From positions 13,578,462-13,642,461 of the forward strand of contig CM069448.1 in the NCBI GenBank assembly GCA_035610835.1: a DNA stretch of 64,000 bases, read 5' to 3'. Source of the DNA: Ophiura sarsii. Taxonomy: Eukaryota; Echinodermata; Ophiuroidea; Amphilepidida; Ophiuridae. The notes beneath the pieces were generated by a model. It did not search any database, was not told where the DNA came from, and saw only the letters and a program-made list of their open reading frames with translations. Shown piece by piece: positions 36,901 through 47,230 of the stretch. Position 1 is the stretch's first letter, and the number at the start of each line of letters is the position of its first letter. The translations under genes and the position numbers were made by a program.

Positions 36901-39900
36901 TCACGTGGGCCTGTATTACTATAAATAAGGAGGTATAGGCCTTATAGTTGCTTAACGCGATGCTAAATCTAACCAAATCCAACAGAAGCACCGCACCGCA
37001 ATCATGGAAGTACACAACATGACTCCCAAAAGTTATTTTTGGGAGCGCGACCCCTAGCATTATATGCACGCTCAACTGGAATCTGGCCGATCACGTTGAC
37101 CATCCGCACACCTCATTTGTCCCGTGTCCTCCCCGTTATAGCTTTATTGCTATACACCCCATCCCGAATGGGTAAAGGTTATTGAGCGCCACCGAGCGCA
37201 ACCCCAGCCCAGCGAGATGCAGATCACGCCTGGACTCCGGCTGCAATGGCCATCCCCGGGCGGGTAGCGCACACAATTGTTTGTGGCATCATTTGTTCTG
37301 TGTTTAAAGCTACCCCCTCCCCCAGAGTATGTGTGATAGAAATTCATAGTGAAGGAATACTTTTATGTTATTTGGCCAAAACATAAGCGGAGATATGGCA
37401 TACAAAAAGTGCTCAAGACTGATGAGAGCTCCGATCGCTTCCCGCCGACTATACAACCAAAAGGCCCATTATAAATAGGCGCAGTACCGTTTTATCGACC
37501 TACAATGAATTATTACTTACAGTAAGGGGGTTACTCACTTTTCAATCGTTTAAAATCAAGAGTATGTAAGACACAGGTTTTGTAACTTTATTCAATAGGG
37601 GGGAACTACTAGGCTACACCATGAATCAAAAAATGCTTTTGTTAAGAGTACACAATTATAGTGTAATTATCTTATCCATTTCAGGTGAGCGTAATGAGAG
37701 AATTCGCAAAGAATTAAAGGTTGCCGTCAAGAAGAAAGACCGTGATCTCTTAGTCAAAGCTGTGTCTGAATTCAAGAAGGCAAAGTTAGCCGACACTGAT
37801 GGGGATCTACAGAAGGCTGAGCATCTGTTGAGGAGGTTTACAGCTAAAGAAAGTAAGAATAAGCTTGTATGGTTAGTTATGTTAAATTGAAGAAGAAAAA
37901 AGTCGCTCAAAAAATATAAACATGAAATTAAAATGCACATAAAAATTCTTCAAAAAATAGCTTAATCCATTTTATCTTCTTAAATACATCTTCTTTGCCT
38001 TACCAGATCTCATTACTGCCATGGGCAAGCGCAAACTGGAAGATCTAGAGAAAGCCATCGACTTTGTGAAGAAAAACGGTTTTGAAGCTGCCATGCCAGA
38101 AGAGATGGTTCGTGCCAACAAGATGCTCCTCAATCTCAAGCGTCTCAAACGTCTTAAGGATGAGATCCTGAACCTGAAGCAGAGTACCGTTGCAGAGATA
38201 CGCAGCTATTCAAAACCACCGGTTGCTGTGCACACTGTTATGATTAGCACATATTTGTTGCTAGGCCTCAAGGAGAAATCTCTAAAGGTAAATATGGGGT
38301 TCAATTACTGCTGAATTATCAACTTGGATATTTCAAATGACAGTAATAGTTCAATCAAGCGTAGATTTATTGATTGATAAACTGTGTTGATCAAATGTGT
38401 CTTCAATAAGGTTTATCGCAAATAGGTCAATATCAATTGATTATCCTTTTCTGATGCATTGACCTGTTTTTCATGCAATATGTTAGAAGTCATGAAAAAT
38501 AGCAAATGACCTCTTTTTTGTGTTATTTCCATAGAAATTGAATAGTTTTGCAAAAAATAATGTCGGATGGTTCACAAGAAAAGTGTACAAATTCTTCCAA
38601 ATTTGCACACTTTGCGAGCCAACAATGCATCAGAAAAGGATAATCAATTGATTTTTACCTATTTGCGATAAACTGTATCCTCTGTCAACCAGACTGAAAC
38701 ATTAAAAAATTGAATTCTGAAAGAAAAAAGAATTTAGGGAGCACCCTGTAGAGACTTATATTGGGGGGAGGATCACACTTCAAATCCCTATGAATGATGC
38801 TTGCTTGTGGTATTGCACGCTTGCCCTGTCTATCTCATGCCACGATCCAGCAGCGGGCATTCAAAAAGTAAAAACCTTAAGATTTGATGAGCATGCGGTA
38901 AGGTATCTGACTTGCACGCACGTGGCCCGGATGCTACCCCCGGCGCATGCAAAGATTGATCCCCCCTCCCCCCTCCAACCAAAAAAAAAATTGAACTGTT
39001 TTTCTCCCCTGATAGTTTCATTCCCAAGCACATGCCCGGGCAAATTAGAACTACAATATCTTACATGTTATGGTTATTCTACCCACTTACTTTCCAGGTC
39101 CTACTGTCCTGTTAAATTGAAATAATTCTGCATGCTGTTAAATGTTTTTACTGTACATTGTAGAGTGTGATCAAGTAAAATCAATTGGAAGTTGATAATA
39201 TTGAAATTGAGATGCTGCTAAAGAAACAAAAACATTGTTTTCTCTTGTGAAAATTCTACAAATGTTAATATCCACAGAACTGATAGTCAATTTATTTTTT
39301 CACTCCAACTGCAGATGATTTATCCAATGAAAATAGTTTATAAGAGACTATATAATATTTTTTCTTGACCGATGATTATAAAAAATATTTAGTAGGTCTT
39401 GGAGAATTAATAGCATGGAAAACAGGGCTGTACTTAGTACTCGCCCGCATGCCCAGGCGGTAAATCTTGCATCGGGCGGGTAACTTTAACAAAATACACG
39501 CCCAGCTGACCAGTAAGAATTTTGCTGTTGGTAAATATGCGTCCAAAATGATATCTGGGATGCGTAGAAAATATGATCTCTTGTTGACAAGTTTTAGTAA
39601 ATTGTTTAAAAATTCTATCATAATAATTCTTGTCCATGAAATATGTAACACGTAATATTGCCAACATATGTTGATAACCAGTATTACTTTACATGATTTA
39701 AGAATAGAGACATTGTCGCATTTAGAATAATTTGTCATTAAATTTATCTTGATGACAATACGTACAGGCTATGATTGTGTTGCCCAACGAATATATTTTA
39801 ACAGCAATACTGGATGACATTTTGGCCCTTTTGTGCTCAGAAAATAAAAATATAATTTGCTGGACCACATGCCGGCGGGAGTTCATATTTTCTTAATTTA

Positions 39901-42900
39901 TCAAAAACGAACCCCCTTGGTTCTGGGCACCACCCTGTTAGTAGAATTTGAGGCAATTCAGACAAATAACTGGGACACTGATTCAAGAGTTCAAGATTTT
40001 AATATAAGATTTGATTTTCATCTCGTCAGAAATCTTATGATAACTTGTTGGGCTGGTAAGTTTACATTCGGGCTGGTAACTTTTACTTGCAACCTGCCCG
40101 ACTGGCTAGTTGGGAAAAAATGGAGATTCACCCTTGATAGAAAATGATAACTTGTAATATCTTCTTTCTGTTACTTCAGACTCGGATGCCATAAAATGGG
40201 TTGGTATCTCTCATTTCAGTTCTACATTAATATATATATTTTGTTCAATGTTTTATTGTTAAAGACACACTCAACTATGAATGAGATTTTTGTGATGTTT
40301 ACCTGTATGTTTAAGTCATAGAAATAAATTTTAGAAGCTTAATAATTGGCGCATTTACGTCAAAAGAGGGCCATGCTATCCAACTGAGCATGCTCAGAGC
40401 AATTAGTGCTCTGAAAACGAGGCCAATGTAGTTTTTCAATGTGGGGAACTTTGCACTAATCATAAAAAGTCTTCATTCTTCTGAGCTGTTCAATATTTGA
40501 CCTTATTACATTCGTGAAATAAACTTGAACGTATAAACTATCTATTCCACTAGTTTGAAATGAAATGTTTGCTGGTAACCGACACTATCTAGGAAAGGAA
40601 ATTTAATGTAGAAGTTCGCAGTTCTTTACATTGCAGTAAAAGACCAAGATTGTAATTTTTATCCACGCACTTATTGCTCTGAGCCTGCTCAGTTAGAATT
40701 AACACCCTCTGATGACGTAAATGCGCCAATTATGAATAACGTTTATAATAGGTTACAACTTATACTTGATGAAGGGTCATCATAGATTCCAATTTTCATG
40801 CTTTACAACCTTTTTTTGTGTTGATGATGATGAAGAATATCTTGTATTGTTTTTATCATTTTGAAAGAAATTTGAATAAAGGGAAATAAGACAAATATAT
40901 ATTTTGTCGTGGGAATTCAAGAACATAGTAATGACATTTTGTTCAATTTTGTGAACTTAAGGGGGGACTAAAGGAAGTTTTTGACTTGATTTTTTAAATT
41001 TTGTGAGTGCCGTAATTATTGAACTATTAATCAAATGCATATAAAAGTATACATTTTTGGAATCTCTACCTTGTGTTACTTCTTTGATTTTATTGTCCTC
41101 AGATTTTCCCAAGTACTCTCACTTCAGTCCTGACCGTTAAATAATTATTTTCCATTATTCCTTCTGCTGCAAAGAAGTTCAGCACTTCTTTCTGTTATGA
41201 CCTCGTTCTAATGTAAACGCACGCATCCAATTAGCCTGATTGTATTTATGACGTTAAGAATGCCACACTGCCCACACACTTATTATTTATCCTGGGTGCG
41301 TAGGGCGTAGGCTGAACTTCTCTGCCTGCGACCATAGTGCCAGATATCCCACCTTTCCCCATTTTGAATTCTTGATCTGTGTATATAAATGTTGCTTCTC
41401 TGTTTCTCCCTTATACCAGTGCGTCTGTTTTTGTCTTAACTATTATCCATCTCTCTGCATTGCCCTTGTTGATTCTCTATAAATCATTAGTAGCTTTCCA
41501 TATATTCTGGTTGTCCTTGGTAGCATTTAGTTTGTCTTTGAATACATATGTTTGACACTGTTGATGCCCACAGCAGCCTAAGCGTTTATCCCATAATACT
41601 ACACAATATGTAATTGATAGGGGCTCTTTTGTTCACATCCCTAGGGCTCACATCCACAAGGTGAACTATGATCGCTGTCAGAATGAGCATGTTACAAAAA
41701 CAAACAGCAATGCATAATTTTAAGACGGTTTTATTGGTTTCTTACAGTACGAAGAGAATAGACTATAACACAACTTGGTTACATTTCGTCGCCTTTACCA
41801 ATGTTATTCTGGCAATTTATTAATGTAAAAGATGCTCCAAATAATACATAATAATACGATGAAAACGACAATGTTGCAAGTTGTACGGTGGTTCCATGTT
41901 TAAAAATGGTTACAGGCCGAAATACTATGCGATTTGGGAAGATCATCGAGGCTGCTGTGGTTGATGTATTATATGGTTGATGCTACAAAGTATAGCCCAC
42001 TTGATGTTGAATCAAATCTAGTTTATATCTTTTTTACACTTTCCATGCAGCAGGCGTCTGCAGACGACATTTCAAATGTTTGAAAAATGTCCAAACTATT
42101 AAATTTCATTGCCATATTTGGAATCACCATGGGAAATGCATTGGACTAAGTACAAACATGCCTAGTATTTGTACAGTAACCTTGAGAAAGACCTTGAAAG
42201 TTTGAAAAAGTTTCTGAAAATTCTGTTTGGGATATGGTAAAAATAAAAGCAGCATGGAAAGTGTTAAACTATTAATTCTAATGGATCGAGTATTTAAAGT
42301 AGTCCAATTTGTCAGAATGACATTACTTGAGTACATTGACCTGCTCCCACAAAACCCGTACAAAGTTACCGGGACAGTATTTATACAGATACAGGTGATT
42401 TAAGTTGCCAAAAAAATCAATAAGAAACACAAAATTTCAATGTAAAAAGAGAACAATCAATTCTCAAATGTGATACATCATTATTTAAAGCTTGAAAAAT
42501 CAGCAATTCGTAATCTAAAATAATTGTCAAGCTTTGTCTTGGTTTCATTGAAGCAGATCCATTTTATGTTTTCATAAACAATTATGTAAGGGGCTGAAAA
42601 TGGACAAAAAACTAGATTTTCAAAAAAAATCATTTCTGGAGTACTTTTTATCTTTAACAGTAGCCATAATGGCAACTAAAATGCATCAGATTTCGTAAAA
42701 CTGTTTGACCTTTGACCTTATCTACAGGATTGGAAAGGTATGCAGGCATTAATTGGCAGGACTGGTAAAGAGGGACTCAAGCGTCGTGTGCAAGGATGTA
42801 ACCCTACTGACATCACACTGGAATCAGCTCAAAAGACAAAGAAATTACTGCAGGACTATGAACTGGAAGAGATTAGAGATGTCAGCGCAGGTGCAGCTGT

Positions 42901-44061
42901 GTTCTTTGCATGGGTAAGTCTTATATTTAAGGTTGGTATTCCTTGTTTGGGTAGAAGGCTTAACACAGAGTGTTCTGTTATTTAATGGGTATGAAATGAA
43001 GGAGATAGAGAGGTCAGCAATGGAGTAGCTGTATTCCTTTTATGGGTAATACTTTTCAGGACAGGGTGGTGTTTGTAAACAAAGGGTGGGGCTGTTGGTG
43101 TTTGGTTGTTGAATACTATCCCAATAGAATTATTATAGAGTCAACCACTCATATCTGAACCAAGAAACTACTATAGTTTGATCAGGTCCAAATTTGCCAA
43201 GCCTCTTTACAGCAGCGAATGAATACAGAAGGAAGAGGGAGCACATCAGGGCAACAAGCGCACTGTGCACTATATGTGTGACGCATGCATGCACCCCAAA
43301 CCGCGTACATGTAGCCATAATCGCACACAAACTCTAAAATTACTTTTGCACGCCTTGTTTCTAATTTGCTCAATCAATGCTTATCATCGTTTTTCTTACA
43401 AATGCTTCTCTCTCCTCTGTTTCTCTTTTCTATGGAAAAAAGAGGATAACCATTGATTGATTTTTTGTAGATCAGTTCCTAATTCCAAATCGGCGAAGCC
43501 TCATTACAGCAGCGAATGAATACAGAAGGACGCGGGAGAACATGAGGGCAACAAGCGCACTGTGCGTCATATGTTTGACGCGTGCATGCTCTAAAACTCT
43601 AACATTATTTTTGTGCTCAGAGAGATAAAAACGAAATATTTCTTGCCAATTTGGAACTGATTAAACTATAGAAGAGTATGAACAGAGATGTCAATGTTGA
43701 TGTGGCTATATTCTTTGCATGTTTTGTATAAAAAGTGCAACACTCGCTGCTATTCCTTCCTTGTTTCCAATTTGCTTAATCAATGTATCCTCTTTTTTCT
43801 TAAAAATGCTTCACTCTCTTCTTTTTCTCTTTTCTATTGAAATTTCTTACAAATCCAAAAACTGAATGATACAACTGTAGCTGTCTGTCATCTGATCATG
43901 TCTTTTTTCCCACCCTTTTCCTGCAGTCATCTGCCACTGCTGATGAAGTCATAGACAGAGCCCAGCAAATTGCAGATGGAAAAGATGTCTCAGATATCAG
44001 CACTGGTAAAAAGACTATCAAAACGGAAATGAAATCTGGAAACCTTACTATTACCATCTAG
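30290..44061 (+). CDS. EF-hand, coiled-coil and dynein-stalk-like protein (10 exons, 602 aa)
   Basis: Joining ten exons at GT/AG borders gives one uninterrupted frame of 603 codons: 30290-30430, 30958-31130, 31597-31778, 33852-34052, 34945-35153, 35829-35961, 37685-37852, 38007-38287, 42728-42913 and 43927-44061. An in-frame TAA at 30278 supports the start. Residues 1-141 hold four EF-hand-like loops with calmodulin spacing. Residues 142-350 are a Glu/Lys/Arg-rich coiled coil. Residues 350-440 hold two helical repeats (KDRDLLVKAVSEF and KRKLEDLEKAIDF). Residues 440-560 match the dynein heavy-chain stalk tip: EIRSYSKPPVAVHTVM, then DWKGMQALIG, then SAGAAVFFAW. There is no AAA motor and no second stalk helix. 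A role in binding microtubules under calcium influence, perhaps in cilia, is inference. The exon structure is very secure and the dynein likeness strong; the function is unknown. Confidence 0.88.
30899..30932. repeat. (TTGA)n microsatellite in intron 1
   Basis: About eight TTGA repeats just before the exon 2 acceptor. A related, less regular run lies at about 30724-30760. Confidence 0.95.
30958..31130 (+). CDS. Exon 2, EF-hands 2 (degenerate) and 3
   Basis: Codes residues 48-104 and two bases of Arg105; the donor is GTGAGA. Residues 55-66 (CCLCDDSCEVTE) occupy the place of loop 2, with only the last Glu kept. Residues 92-103 (DREQKDMITEVQ) form loop 3 with Asp1, Glu3, Ile8 and again Gln at position 12. 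Confidence 0.87.
31597..31778 (+). CDS. Exon 3, degenerate EF-hand 4 and coiled-coil start
   Basis: Codes residues 106-165 plus one base; the donor is GTGATG. Residues 128-139 (RAVPGSGISFPE) take the place of loop 4, keeping Ile8 and Glu12 but no acidic ligand at positions 1, 3 or 5. A glutamate-rich helix begins at SREELALEQLEQ. Confidence 0.86.
31857..31877. repeat. Poly-G tract in intron 3
   Basis: About 21 consecutive G residues in a purine-rich stretch just after exon 3. Confidence 0.95.
33250..33601 (+). pseudogene. LINE reverse-transcriptase tail relic in intron 3
   Basis: One frame reads QVSEMLGRVVNGERKEKNGL and then KSCQITFLGHIRCLPEEEPA, RKYATYIPTHGRRKPG. This is the typical C-terminal tail of non-LTR retrotransposon polyproteins (F-L-G-H-I-x-R-x-P-E, then a basic HGRRKPG). 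After stops and a shift it continues LAEDRHAWTNLAIACAAAEG and ends at TGA 33599-33601. It is a short, decayed fragment inside an intron of the EF-hand gene and has no role in that gene's frame. Confidence 0.8.
33852..34052 (+). CDS. Exon 4, coiled coil
   Basis: Completes Glu166 and codes residues 167-232 plus one base; the donor is GTAGGA. Almost wholly Glu, Lys, Arg and Ala, with heptad-like runs such as KKKEDEEEEARRLRED. Confidence 0.87.
34089..34305. mobile_element. Harbinger-like GGCC MITE in intron 4
   Basis: TAA flanks both ends (34086-34088 and 34306-34308). The left end reads GGCCTAACAAAAATGGTTTG and the right end reads the reverse complement of GGCCTAAAAAATAAAGTTTG. Both then share the segment ATTGGCCTAAC. 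The GG... ends and 3-bp TWA duplication match the elements at 10157, 53256 and 53686. Confidence 0.75.
34945..35153 (+). CDS. Exon 5, coiled coil
   Basis: Completes Glu233 and codes residues 234-302, ending in phase 0 before GTAGGA. It continues the charged helix with AEERERERRRLQEEKEKE and EVQQALEAQRELQRAAKELE. Confidence 0.88.
35535..35760. repeat. 33-bp minisatellite in intron 5
   Basis: The unit GTGATGTTTATGTGACAGCC followed by ATGTGATGTTCAT repeats about six to seven times with small changes. Apparent minus-strand frames here are repeat translations. Confidence 0.9.
35829..35961 (+). CDS. Exon 6, coiled coil
   Basis: Codes residues 303-346 plus one base of Arg347; the donor is GTAAGT. 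It is an Ala- and Glu-rich helix (KLREEEAEEEARKAREAL). Confidence 0.88.
36264..36386. repeat. Interspersed repeat in intron 6, inverted copy in intron 8
   Basis: The segment containing AAAACTATTCAATT, AACACAAAAAAGAGGTC and ATGAAAAACAGGTCAAT recurs in reverse orientation at 38459-38573 with about 85-90 percent identity by eye. Confidence 0.85.
37685..37852 (+). CDS. Exon 7, helical repeat 1
   Basis: Completes Arg347 and codes residues 348-402 plus one base of Asn403; the donor is GTAAGA. The pattern KDRDLLVKAVSEFKKAK...LQKAEHLLRRF is repeated in exon 8 as LEDLEKAIDFVKKNG...MVRANKMLLNL. This indicates two tandem helical hairpins. Confidence 0.88.
38007..38287 (+). CDS. Exon 8, helical repeat 2 and start of the dynein-stalk-like domain
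   Basis: Completes Asn403 and codes residues 404-496, ending in phase 0 before GTAAAT. Its end carries LNLKQSTVAEIRSYSKPP and then VAVHTVMISTYLLLG. In dynein heavy chains the outgoing stalk helix ends the same way, with an L...I.E.R....PP..V..V pattern that opens the microtubule-binding domain. Confidence 0.88.
38408..38677. mobile_element. AAGGTTTATCG-family MITE, copy 2, with nested repeat (intron 8)
   Basis: The ends AAGGTTTATCGCAAATAGG and its near reverse complement pair, and both arms carry GATTATCCTTTTCTGATGCA. Between the arms lies the 38459-38573 repeat, absent from the shorter copy at 20451-20600. This copy is therefore either a longer family member or carries a nested insertion. 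Confidence 0.8.
38459..38573. repeat. Inverted copy of the intron 6 repeat
   Basis: Reverse complement of 36264-36386 with few mismatches. It lies wholly within the MITE at 38408-38677. Confidence 0.85.
40342..40733. mobile_element. TIR element in intron 8
   Basis: The ends ATAATTGGCGCATTTACGTC and its reverse complement are perfect over 20 bp. Further in, ACTGAGCATGCTCAGAGCAA pairs with TTGCTCTGAGCCTGCTCAGT. Arms of about 75 bp. No transposase frame. Confidence 0.85.
42728..42913 (+). CDS. Exon 9, core of the dynein-stalk-like domain
   Basis: Codes residues 497-558 in phase 0; the donor is GTAAGT. It starts DWKGMQALIG and has LKRRVQGCNPTDIT, TKKLLQDYELEEI and the ending RDVSAGAAVFFAW. The last part corresponds to the S.A...L..W helix that closes the dynein microtubule-binding domain. 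Confidence 0.9.
42990..43050 (+). pseudogene. Decayed partial copy of exon 9 (copy a)
   Basis: Matches the last about 60 bp of exon 9 and its donor: GAGATAGAGAGGTCAGCAAT, GTAGCTGTATTCCTTTTATG and then GGTAATAC. It carries a TAG in the expected frame. It lies 77 bp downstream of exon 9. Confidence 0.7.
43171..43671. mobile_element. TIR element with internal tandem duplication in intron 9
   Basis: The left end CTATAGTTTGATCAGGTCCA pairs with the right end TGGAACTGATTAAACTATAG. Inside, a block of about 110 bp (GCAGCGAATGAATACAGAAG...CAACAAGCGCACTGTGC) is present twice, near 43212 and 43508. A single related end, TAGTTTGATCAGTTCCAAAA, occurs near 36724. Confidence 0.75.
43674..43721 (+). pseudogene. 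Decayed partial copy of exon 9 (copy b)
   Basis: AGTATGAACAGAGATGTCAA then TGTGGCTATATTCTTTGCAT matches the end of exon 9 again. It abuts the right end of the 43171-43671 element. Confidence 0.65.
43927..44061 (+). CDS. Exon 10, C-terminus and stop
   Basis: Codes residues 559-602 and stops at TAG 44059-44061. It reads SSATADEVIDRAQQIADGKD and ends EMKSGNLTITI. Compared with a dynein stalk, the long returning helix that should follow the domain is absent. I see no convincing polyadenylation signal close by. Confidence 0.88.
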   Translation, partial: SSATADEVIDRAQQIADGKDVSDISTGKKTIKTEMKSGNLTITI

Positions 44062-44122
44062 AGTGTGTATGTTTGAGAGGTTTCATCTATTGTTTGGACA
44101 ATTGCTTTTTATTATGGGGTCT

Positions 44123-44505
44123 GACGGTAAAGATGTATTAGATATCAGCACTTTTACCAGTGGCATAGCCAGGGCGGAGGGGGCAATCCCCCCCCCCCCC
44201 AATATTTGAGTTGGCACTGTTGGTTCATTTGACAAAGGGAATCATGGAATTATGACAGTCAAATGTACAAAGATAGCAATATTTGTGCGCATATGCCTCC
44301 CAAAATTAATGATTTTATTAGAAGCTTGCTTAAAGCCGAAATGTACCTCAATCATGGCAAAATTAATTTAAAATAGCAAATTTGCGTGTGTATTGCGCAC
44401 ATTCATTTAATCGATAAAGTATTTCTGTGCCCCCCCCCCTCCCCCATATGGAAAACCTAGCTACGCCACTGTCTGGTACAAGGACTATCAAGGCGGTACT
44501 TGGAG
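44123..44505 (+). pseudogene. Decayed partial copy of exon 10, split by a MITE
   Basis: 44123-44157 (GACGGTAAAGATGTATTAGA then TATCAGCAC) matches the middle of exon 10. 44472-44505 (TGGTACAAGGACTATCAAGG then CGG) continues where exon 10 has GGTAAAAAGACTATCAAAAC. The element at 44158-44471 sits between the two pieces. Confidence 0.7.
44158..44471. mobile_element. hAT-like MITE, CAGTGGCRTAGC family
   Basis: The ends are CAGTGGCATAGCCAGG and CTAGCTACGCCACTG with C-rich tracts just inside both. No transposase. A target duplication (CTTTTAC left, CTGGTAC right) is only partly preserved. A related single end, AGCTACGCCACT, lies at about 60267-60278. Confidence 0.8.
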
Positions 44506-44515
44506 CTAACAATTG

Positions 44516-47230
44516 CTTTAGAGCAGTCAGAGTGTAGTGCTAAATGCCAAGTCAAGGCATTGACTTGAATCATCACAATTATACAAATTGGCCATTCCTT
44601 GATTTGTCCAAGTGTGTGAACTGTGAAAGCACCTCTTAGATTGAATTCTTAGTTGGTTTTGGTACAGTTCTTGCAATTATTTGAGCCAAGGATTTTATTG
44701 TAGTGTCGATTGAATTGAAACACAATATTACCTTTGATAGGAGTGTCTGGATAAACATCATCTGTGCCAAATTTGAAACTCTAATGCAAGCAAATTATTA
44801 TTTTTGATCACTGGGCTTCCATTTTGTTATGCCAAATATTAACATAATGAGACTTTGTACTAACTTACTGTCCAAATATTGCTATTTAACTCATTATTTC
44901 AAGAATAATGAGTAATTTGTTACCCGGGGATATTGTCCAAGGAGGCAAGACATGTGTTTTAAAAACTTTCCTGTACATCAATTTCCATATATACATTCTT
45001 CCTTGATTTATTTCTTAAGAAGTAATACAGTGCAACAGGTCATAAACACTCCACATTTTCCATCATCAGAACTTCCAAATGCAGCAATTGGTTGAAAATG
45101 CAAGAATAAGGCATTAATGGGAGCTTCCATGGCACATAAAGTATGAAGGAAGACAATCAAGAGTGGCCAGAGGATGGATTTCCAGTTGAAAATAATATCA
45201 AAAATCTACTTTTTTTGCCTCAAAATTGTAAATCAATTGTCAGCTTTCAGTTTGGTTTATTTCCTTTTTTCCTTGAAATATTGCATGGGATGCATTCCAG
45301 AGAGGATATTTTCCCTTAAAGGTAGATGTTCCGATTTTCAACTTGAAGTTTTCTATTCTACATGAAAGGTCATCCTTAAAAAAGTCGTGTTCCAAAGTTT
45401 GAGTTGCATAGCTCTAATGGTTCTTATTTTAGACGCACAAGATGCTGTGAACTGTACCCATTGAGTAGTACACAAATTATATCGGTGGTTACCACCATTC
45501 GCGGTAATTCAACGTTATTTCATCGATTTCTCCGTAATTAAACCGATTTAGGCCGTCAAATTTCAGTATGATGATGAGAAAAATACGAGCTTTCATATGA
45601 TATGAAAATCTCCGTATGTTTGAAATAATTCTGTGTTACGAAAATGTGATCGGGTCATTTACCTTTAAGTAGGAAAGAAAATGCTTTAAATTACATACTT
45701 TGGGTAGAAATAAATGTATTTCTAAGAAAAATCTAGCTTTTCACTTTTCCCAAAAAATGAGACATTTAAAATCAGTATTCCAGGAAAACTAACATATCAT
45801 ATGTGTGGTGGCATGGGAAAACCCTTCACATGGTCATTTTCTATCAACTTGGTTTTTTTCTTTGGTGGAGAGCTTCATAATCTACTGAGTATTGGACTGT
45901 TTAAATTTTTCAGAAATTCCATCTAGTAATAGTATTTTTAAGTTGGCAAGTTTAAACGCAACACTACAAATTGAAACTGACAATTTAAAGGTGTACACAA
46001 ACTCTTTTAAATGCTCTAATAATAATAAAACTACATTGTTATGTCACACAGAATAGCTTGTCATATGAAAAGGACTTTTGATATGAACCTAGTTTTTTGC
46101 GATATTATTAACAATTGTAAGTTCTTCACTTTCAAAATCTTTACAATGCATTTTCGGAATTCACAAGTGGTTACCATGGTAACAATGTCATTTTACGAAG
46201 CATTTTACACATAGCATTTTACACCTAAAATTTGATAAACAAGGTTCAGAAAAGTACTAAAATAAACTTAATATCTGGAATTTTGCATAAAAAAACCCTG
46301 GAGACTAAAGTTCAAGGTATAATCTCTATCTTGGGACCAAAGTTGGAAAATTGACTTGGAACTCATTTGTTAGGAATATTTTGGTATGACCCAGATATCT
46401 CAATATTAACCCTAGCGACTTCCGACGGGTTTTCCCATACCACCACACATATGTCAAAATTCTGTTTGGTACAAAACTATTGTTGTAATGTCTAGTTTCA
46501 CTTTTGTGCAATTCATTTATTTTTACTGTAAAATTGAATCCATAGGCCTTTTAGAACAGCCATCAAAATGTAGTTTTTGACCCAAAAAGAAGAAAACTGA
46601 AAAATCCTCTCGTACAACTTGAAGGTATCATGTCAGCCACAATGCCTGAAGAAATCATTGAAAAATATTAAAAAACATTGAAATGATAGGGTCAAAATGT
46701 CTTTTTGAATATTTCAACTTAATACAATATGCAAATTAGATGCAAATCAGACAGTTCTTTAAACCACCATAAACTGGTAGATGCTATACATTTTTCTCTG
46801 TGAAAGTCCCAAGTTGATTGGATCATCCAAATTTGACTGATGGCCTAAAATATGAAAATACACATTTTGGAATGTTTATGGCCTGTTGCACTGTACTTCC
46901 TTCCAGGTGTGAGAATACCCTTTTTATGCAGATATGTTAAGACATTCCAATACTTTACTAGATATAATCAAAATAATATTAATGATTCTAAAGATTGTAT
47001 TGATTACCCTTACAATTGTATAGTATATTTTTTATAATAATCCGTCTAAGTAGTACTGTTGTATTTGTTAGAAATATTGTTTTATGTAGTATGAAAATTG
47101 CATGAACAAATTAGACTTGTGGAAGATTTCTCTTCACAAATATATTACTCGGGTTGTGTGTGTGTGTGTATAAAGGTTTAATTGGTTTAGAGATGTGTGA
47201 CCTGTCTGCAGCCCCCCCCCCCCCCCCCCC
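44516..47230. other. Non-coding sequence with one inverted pair
   Basis: TATGTGTGGTGGCATGGGAA (about 45799) and TTCCCATACCACCACACATA (about 46434) are inverted copies about 0.6 kb apart, perhaps part of an old TIR element. A poly-C run lies near 47212-47231. No exon recognised. Confidence 0.4.

Noticed and set aside
39420..40140. Possible TIR element with GGGCGGGTAAC and GGCTGGTAA segments
   Set aside because: The segments do not pair consistently as terminal inverted repeats and no target duplication is visible.
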